From: Bryopsis sp. KO-2023
Lineage: Eukaryota > Chlorophyta > Ulvophyceae > Bryopsidales > Bryopsidaceae
Length of the DNA stretch: 64,000 nucleotides
Assembly: GCA_030272585.1 (NCBI GenBank)
Contig: BSYQ01000003.1
Span: 124,001 to 188,000 of the forward strand
Reading direction: 5' to 3'
The notes below the pieces were generated by a model. That model ran no database searches. It was not told the DNA's origin and saw only the letters and a list, made by a program, of their open reading frames with translations. Numbering within the stretch: position 1 is the stretch's first letter; the number at the start of each line of letters is the position of its first letter. The position numbers and the translations under genes are program-made. Below are positions 30,174-39,866 of this stretch, in pieces.

Positions 30174-33124
30174 CATTTCTGAAAAGATGGGCCTTTAGGA
30201 CATTTCCCAAAGCCATGACCCACTTCTCCGCAGATATAACATGCGCCTCCGCCTCTAGCTCCACCTTGCTGCTGCCTTCCGCCTCCGCCTCGATTTCGTC
30301 CGCCACCTCTGCCTCCGCCTCTTCCACGGCCACGGCCGCCGCCACCTCTGTTGCCTCCCCCCATTTGTTGATTTTGATCTTGAGGTGGAGGTGGTGGTTG
30401 CGGTTGTTGCTGACCCTGCATTTGCTGGTTCTGATCAGCTTTGGGCTTGTTTTTCCAGTTCCAATTCCATCGCCCTCTTCCGCGACCGCGTCCGCGGTTG
30501 GTTTGAGTCTGGCCACCCAACGAATCGATCCTTTCGGCGGTGACTATCGCTGCCTCCACCCCTTCTGTCACCATGGTGATGACTTGATGTCGAATCTGGG
30601 GTTTCAGTCCATCAACAAACTGTAGGTATTGTTCCTCCTCCGTCATATTCGGAATCCGCAGTATCAGATCCCGAAATGCGTTGATATAGGAGCGAACATT
30701 CCCCGTCTGTTGCAGTTTCCGCAGCTTCCTACGCGAAACATCGGACATCCTTGTGGGTTCAAAAGCGATTGCTAATTCCTCCACAAGTTGAATCCAGTCC
30801 TGGAACATCGGACGGGCTCCTTCCCGAATCCGCATCTCTTGCATGTTACGCCATGTGGCTGCTGAACCAGAGAGATTTGTGCGGAATACTTTTAACCAAA
30901 CATACTCATCCAAATCATATACTTTGCAGAAATTGGTGAGCTCTGCCTGCCAATCCCGAATCCAGCGTTCACCGGATCCTGTATAGGGTTTTGGCATCGG
31001 GAATTTGACCGCGCTAGGGATGTAGTGCACGCGATTTTCTGGACGTGCGTAGCCTAAATAATTTGTGTCCCCATCTGGGGGACCAGGAGGAGGTCCACCC
31101 CCACCCCCTCCGCCACCTCCACCACCACCATCTCCAGGTCCGCCGCCTGGGTTCCTAGATGGTCCTTCTCTTCCTCCACCAAAATGTGGTCCAGGTACAG
31201 ACCCACGACCACTTCGGTTTGGGTCTCCGCCACTTCCACCACCAGAATCATCATCATCTCCACCTCCTCCTCCTCCGCCTCCTCCGCCTGCGCGTTGAGG
31301 AATCCGCGGATAGGATCCCCATCCTACGTAGGGATTGCCGGATGATGGAGCTCCGTATACATTCACGGAGTGACCTAATATGGAAGGCCGAATGTGTGAT
31401 GATCCCATAGCTTGGTAGCTGAATGGTGGAATCATTGATGGATGTGATAACATTGGTTGAGAAATTGGTGGTGGCATGGGTAATGTTCTAGGTGGCTCGG
31501 GTGACGTGGTTGTTGGAGTTGTCAGCGGAACAGTTTGCACCACGGGAGAAGCCTGCGTACGCTGTGGCGGTTGTATTGGCTGTAGTACCGCTGGTGGTCT
31601 TGTATTTGGTGTTTGTCCAAACACAGCGCTAGGCCTCACGATCGGCCTAGGTACATTTCCCTGTCCGCTGATTGCACTGCCTCGCCCCACTCCAGGAATA
31701 ATGACTGGGGGTGATGCAGGTCGGGTAATCGGTCTATTCGCCCGCGGGAATACTAGTGGTATTGGCGGAAAACCTACTGAATCCGGGGCAAAGCCGGATG
31801 AGGTTTGGGGAGGTTGACCAAATGAAACTTGTACGTCGGACAACCTTGGTGGTTGTGCCACCGTTCTGGTTTCCGCTCCCGCCATAGCAGCCACAAGAGG
31901 TGTTTGTTGGGCAGCGGATGCCATTTGTGTGGCAACTGCTGCAGCATCTTTCTTCCGCCAAAACTCAAAGTTCGACGTGAACTTGGTGTCCGCTACATCC
32001 TCAAACACCTTCTTTAGCTCTTGCGCTGTTTCCGGGTCTTGTAGCATTTCTTGTAACATTTCCCGCGGCTCTCTGCTCCTTGTTGAGCTTCTCGATCTGC
32101 TTCTCCTTGAAGACCGACTTTGACTTCTTTTCAACTCCTCCATTTCCATCTGTAATCTAGCCGCCGCTTCTTTCGCAGCCGCCGCCTCCTTTAACAAATA
32201 GGCTACTTCCGCATGATGCTGTGTCTGAAAACTTTCCGCTCTGTCTTTAGTCTCTTCGAGATCATGCTTAACACGAATGAGTTCCTTGAACTGTTTACTC
32301 TGACCCGCGTCCACCAATGCTTGGGTCTCTCTCAGTTCTTGTTGAACCGTATCCAACCCCCAAAGGGCGTCGGTATGTTGCCGGTCAAACTCTTCTTCGA
32401 GTTTCTTTCTTTGCTCATCCGTGTCCGCTACTTGTTCAGCCAATATCCGCTGAGCCTCTTTGGCTTCGTCCACCTCTCTTTGGGCGACATCACGGATATT
32501 TGCCAAGCCAGCTTCCACTTGGCTGAGCCTTCCCTTGGCTGCAGCATCCAGATCTTGGATCCGCTCATCCAACCTTTCATGGAGCTGTCCTTCAATCTGC
32601 TGATGGCGTGACTGCAAAGTTGAGTCCAGCACATCATGTACGTGGGAAGCCATGCTTGAACAAGCTCCCTCTACCCGACTGTCAAGATGTTCAGCGACCT
32701 GGGCTGTTCTGTGGGCAGCCTCGTCCGACAATTGGCGATATAACCGCTCTTGCGATTGTTGGAGATCGCGCTCCTGCAAACCGTCATTGTGAACGTGCAG
32801 AGTTTGATTATGTACATTCACTTGGCTTTGGCGCAGGTGCTGCGTTTGCTGATTGATGAATACTCTTGGCTCTTCTTCCATCTCTTCATCAAATTGCGGG
32901 CCATTGTCGGCTTCCTCATCGCCTCCCTCTTCCACCATGTTCGGTTGTACGGGTATGCCATACGCTTGTAGCGGCTGACCCATTTCTGCCTGATAGGGCA
33001 GGCCGACAGCAGGTATGTCGCCAGCGACGATAATCGGATATAGCGGCGCGCCAGCTGGGGCATCGCGCTCTTGATTGTCGTCCTCGATTCCATACTCCAG
33101 GAATAACTGCTCGTCGTCCCCCAT
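30152..33124 (-). CDS. gag: Gag polyprotein of B2 (990 residues, complete)
   Basis: Starts at ATG 33124 (MGDDEQLFLEYGIEDD). Acidic N-terminus, then a long coiled coil (about 110-340). An Arg-Ser dipeptide stretch around 340 resembles SR splicing proteins. A Pro/Val/Thr-rich region and poly-Gly linker follow, then the retrotransposon gag core (from SAVKFPMPKPY to AERIDSLGG). A Gly/Arg/Gln-rich tail ends in a zinc knuckle CYICGEVGHGFGKC (C-x2-C-x4-H-x4-C). At 990 residues it is much longer than E Gag (522). No internal stop. Forms the particle and binds RNA. Confidence 0.93.
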   Translation of the reverse strand: MGDDEQLFLEYGIEDDNQERDAPAGAPLYPIIVAGDIPAVGLPYQAEMGQPLQAYGIPVQPNMVEEGGDEEADNGPQFDEEMEEEPRVFINQQTQHLRQSQVNVHNQTLHVHNDGLQERDLQQSQERLYRQLSDEAAHRTAQVAEHLDSRVEGACSSMASHVHDVLDSTLQSRHQQIEGQLHERLDERIQDLDAAAKGRLSQVEAGLANIRDVAQREVDEAKEAQRILAEQVADTDEQRKKLEEEFDRQHTDALWGLDTVQQELRETQALVDAGQSKQFKELIRVKHDLEETKDRAESFQTQHHAEVAYLLKEAAAAKEAAARLQMEMEELKRSQSRSSRRSRSRSSTRSREPREMLQEMLQDPETAQELKKVFEDVADTKFTSNFEFWRKKDAAAVATQMASAAQQTPLVAAMAGAETRTVAQPPRLSDVQVSFGQPPQTSSGFAPDSVGFPPIPLVFPRANRPITRPASPPVIIPGVGRGSAISGQGNVPRPIVRPSAVFGQTPNTRPPAVLQPIQPPQRTQASPVVQTVPLTTPTTTSPEPPRTLPMPPPISQPMLSHPSMIPPFSYQAMGSSHIRPSILGHSVNVYGAPSSGNPYVGWGSYPRIPQRAGGGGGGGGGGDDDDSGGGSGGDPNRSGRGSVPGPHFGGGREGPSRNPGGGPGDGGGGGGGGGGGGPPPGPPDGDTNYLGYARPENRVHYIPSAVKFPMPKPYTGSGERWIRDWQAELTNFCKVYDLDEYVWLKVFRTNLSGSAATWRNMQEMRIREGARPMFQDWIQLVEELAIAFEPTRMSDVSRRKLRKLQQTGNVRSYINAFRDLILRIPNMTEEEQYLQFVDGLKPQIRHQVITMVTEGVEAAIVTAERIDSLGGQTQTNRGRGRGRGRWNWNWKNKPKADQNQQMQGQQQPQPPPPPQDQNQQMGGGNRGGGGRGRGRGGGRGGGRNRGGGGRQQQGGARGGGACYICGEVGHGFGKCPKGPSFQKWLKDHGA
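30167..30173 (-). promoter_or_regulatory. Candidate -1 frameshift heptamer GTTAAAA near the gag stop of B2
   Basis: Lies as G-TTA-AAA in the gag frame, a few codons before the TAG at 30154-30152. A -1 slip enters the pol frame. It has the same position and nearly the same sequence as GTTAAAC in A2. Re-initiation at the overlapping ATG 30176 is an alternative. Confidence 0.55.
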
Positions 33125-33621
33125 GGTGGATGTCTTGACTTGTTGGCGGGCTGATCACGTGTCAGTTCGGTGAATCACTTGATCGGTAATCCACGTGACT
33201 AATTAGTCACTCTTTGTCGCGCAATTTCTGGCAGCGTAACTTTTGGCGGAGCTCCGTTTCCGTCTAAAGACGTCCGCTTAGCGGTTCCGCTTCGTCTGCC
33301 TTTCTGTTTAACCACGTTTAGCGTCGACAACGCTGTGACGAACTGAAGGTCTACTACGCCGTGCTGTGTGGTCGTAGAGTCCGAGGATCTACAGATCCTG
33401 CGCGATCTTCGAGGGAATGATCAGGCGCAGCAACGTGCGTTCTGTGTCGTCCAGCGTTGGGTTGGTGCGCAGCAACACGAAGTAGGTTCCAGACACGAGA
33501 GGAAACCTTCTTCGACCTAGTCGACCTGATCTTTAGCAACTCGACTGCAAAATTCCCTGTCGATCTTTTCGAAAAGAAGACTCGACTTGCAGTAGGGGTT
33601 GCTTCGGCTCCGAAACCAGTT
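33125..33621 (-). other. 5' leader and primer-binding site of B2
   Basis: Primer site TGGTTTCGGAGC at 33618-33607, 3 nt from the LTR. The leader to the gag ATG is similar to that of B1 (2748-3235). No gene within. Confidence 0.75.
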
Positions 33622-33790
33622 TGTTAGGCCCTGTTTAGCTAGGCTTTCACTGGGAGGTTGTGTGCACACTTGAGTTTGAGAAACGAGTGAACAGGGGTGA
33701 AACTCGACACTCAGAGATAATTAATTTTTACAAGTTCTCTCTGAACTTAACACCCTAGAACCCGAATACCCGTACCACGACTGTACTACA
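33622..33790 (-). repeat. 5' LTR of element B2 (169 bp)
   Basis: Plus-strand start TGTTAGGCCCTG and end GTACTACA. It is partly diverged from the B1 LTR but shares the AATTAATTTTTACAAG and CTCTCTGAACTTAA blocks. The D gag frame resumes at 33791. Confidence 0.78.
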
Positions 33791-34230
33791 ATTCTAAACG
33801 TTCGTATCAACTACTTAAACGTTCGTATCACAGTTTACGAGACCACATGGCTCAGTTTCAGAAGCTCCTGCTCAGAGTTCCGACGATGGGTTCAGACGAC
33901 CAGACTCATATATTCGTGAACAGCCTCACCGGGAAAATACGTAGCCACGTCTTTCTGCAGGATCCCCGTAACCTGGAGGACGCAATGCACTACGCGTTGC
34001 AGGCTGACCGGGCGTCAGGAAGAAGTGGAGGAGGTAACGAGTACAATCGTCCGAACCAACAGCAGCAGCAGGGAGACCCAATGGACCTCGGCGCAGCAGC
34101 ATCTAAAAAACACGAAAAAAGGAAAAAAGATGTCTGCAATTATTGTGGCAAGGTGGGACACTGGGCTGCACAGTGCAGGAAGAAACAGAAGGACGGAAAA
34201 GGAAAGCAGCAGGGAAACGGGAAGAACTAG
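33791..34230 (+). CDS. gag: Gag of D, C-terminal fragment
   Basis: The frame is open from 33793 and aligns with the end of E Gag (QLL, LRDH, QKLLLRVPTM against QLF, LREH, SKLLIKTPTM). It continues to LQADRASGR and the zinc knuckle CNYCGKVGHWAAQC (C-x2-C-x4-H-x4-C), with a Lys-rich tail to TAG at 34228. The N-terminal ~360 residues lie beyond B2. The stretch AAACGTTCGTATCA occurs twice near the junction (33796-33809, 33817-33830), still within the gag-like frame. Confidence 0.8.
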
Positions 34231-37200
34231 GCCTGGTTCGGGGGCCTAGTGACGAAGATACTAACCCGGATGCAGAGCAGAACGAGCGAGTACAGGCAGA
34301 GACGTCAGAGCAGTCCAAGCTGTCCAAGCCGTCAGAGCAGACCAAGCCGTCAGAGCTGTCGAAGCAGTCAGAGACGACCAAGGCAGAGACAGTTTCGGGG
34401 GACCTTAGTCAAAAGAGTCGTTACTGTACCGGGGAAGTTTTGAATAAGCTAGAGGAAGTTTTAGAGAAGTTTGGGGGAGGATCTTTGAGTCAGGGTGCTG
34501 TGACCAGACCCTTAGTAGCTACAAGGGACAGCACTGGGCAGTGGGTGAAAATCAGACCTGATCTGGATCATCCAAACTCATGTTCTACACCTTCAGTAAC
34601 ACAGCCCCAGCAGCTAGGTACTGTCCAGACTGGAAGTCAGTCTGAAGCTTCTGTTCAGGTTCCTGGGAGGGTGTATTTTTCAGACAGGATAGGGGATCCA
34701 CAAGAAAAATTACAGACTACAGGGGAAAAAGAATCAAGTACAGAAAAATCAGAACAGAAAGAAAACCTGAAGGGTGTAGAAGATCAGGAAATAGGGGGAA
34801 CACTGAAGTTGGGGTCAGTAGGAAGTTTGAGTATCAGGAACACACTCCTGTACATCAGAGGTAAGCTGCCCCAGACATCAGTTCAATGTCTTATAGACAG
34901 TGGGGCTACAGCAGATTTCATAGATGCTGAATTAGCTCACCAGAATTCAGCCAAGATTTTCTCAGTCTCACCTATTGCAGTTGAATTAGCAGATGGGTCA
35001 GAATTGACCTTAAAGAAACAAGCTTTGGTTAGGATTAGGCTGGGGGACTGGGTGATAAAAAGAAAATTCTGGATGATGCCAGACCTCAAGCACAGGGTGA
35101 TTTTTGGGAAGCCCTGGCTTGTGGATTATAACCCCCAGATTGACTGGAGGTCACATGTAGTTTCTGTGAAAAGAGAAGGGAGACCAGTGCTGAGGCTGCA
35201 AGGTTTTGTAGCTCAGTCTTCTGCTCTAGCAGCTGAGTCTGCTGGGGTGGAATTAAATCTGCTGACAGCAAATCAGGCTAAGGATTGTTTAGCTGATCCT
35301 GTGCAGAGGTCTCAGGCTTTTCTAGTCTTGGTTAGGAAGGTCAGAACTGATGGAAAAGAGCAGGTAAATTCAGGGGGAAAAGAGCAAAGTTTGGGATTAG
35401 GAAATCAGGCAGATCTGGCTACAGTTTCAGGTGTTTCTCATACCAGTCCAGCTAGGAATCCAGGGGAATCCACTCCTGTAGATGCCACTGAGGATGGTGT
35501 TGATTCTAAGTTGCAGGAAATGGTGGATGGCCTGGATAGTGAGCTGGCAGATTTGAGGGAAGTGCTGCTGGAATACAAGGATGTATTTCCAGCTGATTTA
35601 CCTAGCACCCTGCCACCCCATAGGGACTTTGATATGAAGATACCTTTGAAGGAGGGTAGTAGACCCATTTTTGGACCTTTATATAAGCAGAGCCCAAAAG
35701 AATTAGATGCTCTTAGGCAGCAGTTAGACTATTTATTAGAGAAAAACATGATTAGACCCAGTCATAGTCCTTTTGGGTCACCTGTTCTTTTTGTCCCAAA
35801 ACCTGGGGGGGCACTTAGATTTTGTGTTGATTTTAGGGCCCTTAATAAGGCCACCAAGGTTACTCAGTTTCCCATCCCTAGGATGGATGAAATGCTGGAC
35901 AGGATGTCCTCTGCTAGATTTTTCAGTAAGGTAGACTTAAGGGCTGGGTTCTGGCAGCTAAGGGTAGCTCCAGAGGATGTAGAAAAAACATCATTTAGGA
36001 CTAAATATGGGCAGTTTGAATTCTTAGTGATGCCCATGGGATTAAGTGGGGCACCTGGCCATTTTATGCACATGATGAATGAGGTGCTGGCCCCTTATAT
36101 AGATAAGTTTGTGCAGGTGTTTTTAGATGATATTCTGATTTATTCAGAGACCCCACAGCAGCATGCAGAGCACATGAGGTTAGTATTGGCAGCCCTGAGA
36201 AAATACAGGTTGTATGCAAAATTAGTGAAGTCAGCAGTAGGGGTAAAAGAAGTAGATTTTCTGGGGAATTGGATCTCCCCAGCAGGAGTTCAGCCCATGG
36301 CTGACAAGCAAACAGCAATCAGGGATTGGCCTGTACCCAGGAATGTACATGACATTAGGTCCTTCCTGGGACTTTGTTCTTTTTACAGAAGGTTTGTTCC
36401 ACAGTTCAGTGGGAAGGCAGCAGCCTTAACTAACCTTACTAGAGCTCAGCAGGATTGGATTTGGGGGGAGGCAGAACAGAAGAGTTTTGCTGCTCTAAAA
36501 CAGGCTCTTATTTCTGCTCCAGTTTTAGCACATCCACAGGAAGGTTTGCCTTGGGTAGTAGCAACAGATGGAAGTCTTACTGGGGTAGGGGGAGTACTGA
36601 TGCAGGAGCATCCAGATGGGTTGCATCCTGTGGCTTTTGAAAGCCACAAACTTTCTGATGCAGAAACTAGGTACCCAGTTCATGAGATTGAACTGCTAGC
36701 AATAGTCCACTGTCTTAGGAAGTGGAGGGCCTATTTAGAGGGGAGGGAATTTATTCTCAGAACTGATAATCAGTCTTTAGTCTGGTTAGATAGTCAGCAG
36801 CATCTCAGTAGAAGGCAGGCCAGGTGGGTAGAATTCTTAGCTCCATATAGATTCACAACAGTCCATGTGCCTGGTAAGGACAATGTTGTAGCTGATGCAC
36901 TGTCCAGATGTCCACATGCCTCTCCTGATTCTCAAGGCAGTGGAGGGGGAGGTGTGGGACAGGCATCAGGCTGTTCTACAGAATCAAAGGAACCTCTTTC
37001 TAGCCAGCTGGATGGGGACCAGCAGGCTGCAGTTCAGAAATACCAAGGTTTTGGGGCTTGGGGTGATGACCCAAATGAGGAGCTGAATTTTGGGGATACC
37101 CTCTATAAACCATTGGGCTCCAGGTTGGTGTTGGGTTCTGGGAATCAGACTGGAGGGAAAACAGGATTGATGACATCAAGGGATGTCAAGACAGAAAGAG

Positions 37201-38780
37201 AAGGTATTCAGGGGAATACAGGACAAGGGAAATCACAGATCAACAGCTTAGAGTCTTCTACTCTTCAGCCTGTGTCTCAGTGGGGTGCTGAGGCAATGAT
37301 CAAACATCAACAGGAGGATGAAAAGTGCAAGGCTATACTGGACAGGTTAGTCACTGACACCCAGACACAAGCAGTTTATAAAGTGTGTGATGGAGTTTTA
37401 CAGACTGCTGAAAACAGGATTGTTCTGCCAAAGGTTTTGAGGCAGACAGTGTTAAAAGAATGCCATGACAATCCTCTAGGGAGTCATAAGGGCAAAGAAA
37501 GAACCCTTAGCACAGTCAGTCAGTATTTTTGGTGGAAAGGCATCAGTCAGGATGTGGGGCAGTACTGTAGAACTTGTCCCATTTGCCAGAGGGTAAAAAG
37601 TTCTACTCAGCAGGTAGCAGGGGATCTCCAGCCTCTTCCTATTCCAGAGAGGAGGTGGAGTAGTGTCAGTTTAGATCTAATTACAGGCCTGCCCAGGACA
37701 GCTAGGGGAAATGATGCTATAGTAGTGTTTGTGGACAGAATGAGCAAGATGGCTCATTTCTGCGCTACTCAAGGAACTATAGGGGCTCAGGGCATTGCAG
37801 AACTTTTCTTTAGTCAGGTCTGGAGGTATCATGGGATGCCCCAAAATCTAGTGTCAGACAGGGATGGGAGATTTATTTCTGCCCTGTGGAAATCTTTGAT
37901 GAGCCTGGCTGGAACTGAATTACATATGTCCAGTTCCAGGCACCCACAAACTGATGGGCAAACATAGAGGCTCAATAGGGTGTTAGAGGAGAGTTTAAGG
38001 GCCTATGTGGATCATAGGCAGAAGGAGTGGGACTTAAAATTAGTTGCTGCAGAATTTGCCTATAACCAGGGGAAGCAGTCCTCTACTGGTTATAGTCCTT
38101 TCTTTTTGAATACAGGGGAAGAACCTCTGGTGCCAGTTGCACTTTTAGGAAGGAAGCAAATCCAGTCCCCAGTGGTGGGGGCTGAAGAGCTGTTAAGGAA
38201 TCTCAAGGTGGATTTGGAAGATGCCAAATGCCACATCAAAAGAGCCCAGGTGAGACAGAAAACAAATGCTGATCAGAATAGAAGAGTGGATTCATTTGCA
38301 GTTGGGGATCAAGTGCTGTTGAGCACTAAGGATCTAGAGCTAGCTGGTGGAGGGGTTAGGAAACTGATGCCCAGATTTATAGGGCCATTTCCAGTCTTAG
38401 AAACTGTGGGTCAGGTTGCTTACAAAATTGATTTACCTCTTCACTGGAAAATCCATCCAGTATTCCATATTTCAAAGCTCAGAAGGTATTTTGTGGATGA
38501 TCAGTTTGGTGAGAGAGAAGAGGTTCCTCCTCCACCTGATTTGGTGGAAGGGGAGGAAGAATTCCAGGTTCAGGAATTCCTCTCTCACAGAAATGTTTCT
38601 AGAGGCAGAGGGAGGGCTAAAAGAGAATTTCTGATCAGATGGTTAGGATATGACAGGGCCCATGACAGTTGGGAGCCTGTCAAGAATTTAGAGAACTGTG
38701 GGGAGGTGGCAGCAGAGTATTTCCAGCAGCACCAGTTGGTGCCCACAGATTTAGAGAAGCAGGTCTGGGGGTGGACTTAG
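34143..38780 (+). pseudogene. pol: Pol of D, complete domain set with a nonsense codon at the integrase catalytic Glu
   Basis: The frame lies -1 to gag and is effectively entered at 34218. A Ser/Thr/Glu linker is followed by a protease with DSGAT (CLIDSGATADFID) and RT with VFLDDILIYS. RNase H has TDGSLTGVGGV. Integrase has an HHCC module, LDLITGLP and VSDRDGRF. At 37965-37967 there is TAG where E has GAG in GQTERLN, i.e. the Glu of the DDE triad. The frame then continues open from 37968 to 38780 with the rest of integrase and a chromodomain (FLIRWLGYD, SWEP). One substitution explains the break. Readthrough would not normally restore Glu, so integrase is probably dead. Confidence 0.93.
34212..34218 (+). 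promoter_or_regulatory. Candidate -1 frameshift heptamer GGGAAAC before the gag stop of D
   Basis: In the gag frame it reads G-GGA-AAC, a canonical X-XXY-YYZ slip site, 9 nt before the TAG. The pol frame is -1 to gag. The same heptamer is at the same place in E (47688-47694). Confidence 0.7.
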
Positions 38781-39021
38781 AGGAGAACTGGGAAGTGTTA
38801 GTCAAGGATTTTGCAGATTCAGATGAGGGCTAGTTTCGCTTCGAGCTACTAGGTAAGAGGGGCTGAGGGAACACCAGGGGATTTTGTGTTGTGGCTGGGA
38901 GTTGGGCCTCCTCTAGGGCCAGTTGTTGTTTTTGTTTTTCTTGCTTTCAAGGTTTGTTGTTTTGAACTGCTTTGTTAGTGACCTGCAGCCCTAGGGCAGT
39001 TACTTCAGGTCAGGGGGAGTT
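38781..39021 (+). other. 3' region and polypurine tract of D
   Basis: T/G-rich stretch without an ORF, ending in CAGGGGGAGTT (39011-39021) at the LTR border. Same arrangement as in E (52248-52568). Confidence 0.7.
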
Positions 39022-39062
39022 TGTAGCAGTTCTTTAGGTGTGGGATTAGTGGTGGTAGTGGC

Positions 39063-39140
39063 TGAGATTCGAACTCAGGTCACCTGGGCCAGAATAGATG
39101 TAATCTACTCTGAGCCGGGTGTCCTGAGTTCGCTTCTTAT
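39063..39140 (-). other. tRNA-like module in the D LTR, antisense (first of two)
   Basis: The minus strand has CTGAGTTCGAATCTCAG, a perfect 5-bp T-arm with B-box. About 50 nt upstream lies CGGCTCAGAGTAG, resembling an A-box. A complete cloverleaf was not found. Could be a pol III promoter remnant or a tRNA mimic. Confidence 0.4.
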
Positions 39141-39330
39141 TTTAACTTGGGGGAGAGGGCGCCTATATACCGGATTAGGTAATAGGTGTCGCTCTCGGGA
39201 GATTCGGGAGTAATGGGAGGGGATTGAATTGACTCACGATGTGACCCGCGGGGTGACTAGTGTGACGTGAGTGTGAGGTTAGAGTGGAGTCGAGGGAGGG
39301 GTACAGGAGGTGTAGAATGGGGCAGTAGTT

Positions 39331-39395
39331 AGTGGGATTTGAACCAGGGACATCCGCGGCTGGAGTCCTAGGCACTACGTCAGGGCCGCGGATTA
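39331..39395 (-). other. tRNA-like module in the D LTR, antisense (second of two)
   Basis: The minus strand has CTGGTTCAAATCCC (B-box). It is preceded by GGCCCTGACGTAGTGCC, which looks like a D-arm with A-box. Lies about 265 bp from the first module. Confidence 0.4.
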
Positions 39396-39504
39396 GGCTT
39401 GCTTGGGGTTTAAGGAGTCGGCGGCGGTTGTCTTGTTGTTGGTGTTCGTGTAAGGTTTCGTTTTGTTTCGTGTGTCGAAGTGTTTTCCCCTTGTGACTGT
39501 TACA

Positions 39505-39866
39505 CCCATTCGGACGGTCGTTTTGAAAGCTTGATGCACCAAAGCTTATCAAGATGGTTCGAAATGGCAGGGGGTACATATGTACCCACACGTGCTGCAA
39601 TGAAAAGGGCTGAATTTTGGAAAGGATGGGACCAAAAAAAAAATGGAACCTTGGGCAGAACGCTTCCTAGATGTTGCTGATTCGGTTTCACAAGCAGTTG
39701 GTGCAATCAGGAAAAAGGTGCATCCCTTTCTCTCACCGTTTTGCGAAGTCTGATCATTAGGGCATTCTAAAAACATCACCCTAAAAATTCTATGAAGTTT
39801 GCATCCCAAACGGTGAGGACGTGTGATATGAAACACCTTGGGTTATTGTGGTTTTGTGCTAGCAAG
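39505..39866. other. Intergenic stretch between D and the fold-back element
   Basis: No gene recognised. It holds a perfect 16-bp palindrome GGGTACATATGTACCC (39572-39587). This is the host flank of D, so its first five bases CCCAT should recur left of D's missing 5' LTR. Confidence 0.4.

Larger units (their letters stand above)
20902..33790 (-). mobile_element. Element B2: chromovirus, 5' part, carrying the nested element F
   Basis: Reading leftwards: 5' LTR (33790-33622), primer site, leader, gag (33124-30152), and pol from 30173. Pol is interrupted by F at 29742-23260 and continues to 20902, where C's LTR cuts it at the start of integrase. The outer LTR end abuts D gag, so B2 inserted into D (expected duplication ATTCT). 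Same family as B1. Confidence 0.88.
33791..39504 (+). mobile_element. Element D: chromovirus, 3' part with gag end, pol and 3' LTR; outermost layer
   Basis: Gag C-terminus, pol, short 3' region, polypurine tract and 483-bp LTR. The 5' LTR, primer site and most of gag were separated by the B2 insertion. It has no ORF3. Its closest relative here is E (45671-52937), with the same domain order and DSGAT protease, but D is older in this locus and carries a nonsense codon in integrase. The flank after the LTR is CCCAT, its predicted duplication. Confidence 0.85.
39022..39504 (+). repeat. 3' LTR of element D (483 bp)
   Basis: Starts TGTAGCAG and ends CTGTTACA, inverted except for one base. Its antisense strand carries two tRNA-like modules (39063-39140 and 39331-39395), like the E LTR. 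Only one copy is in the window; the right border rests on the terminal inverted match. Confidence 0.72.
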
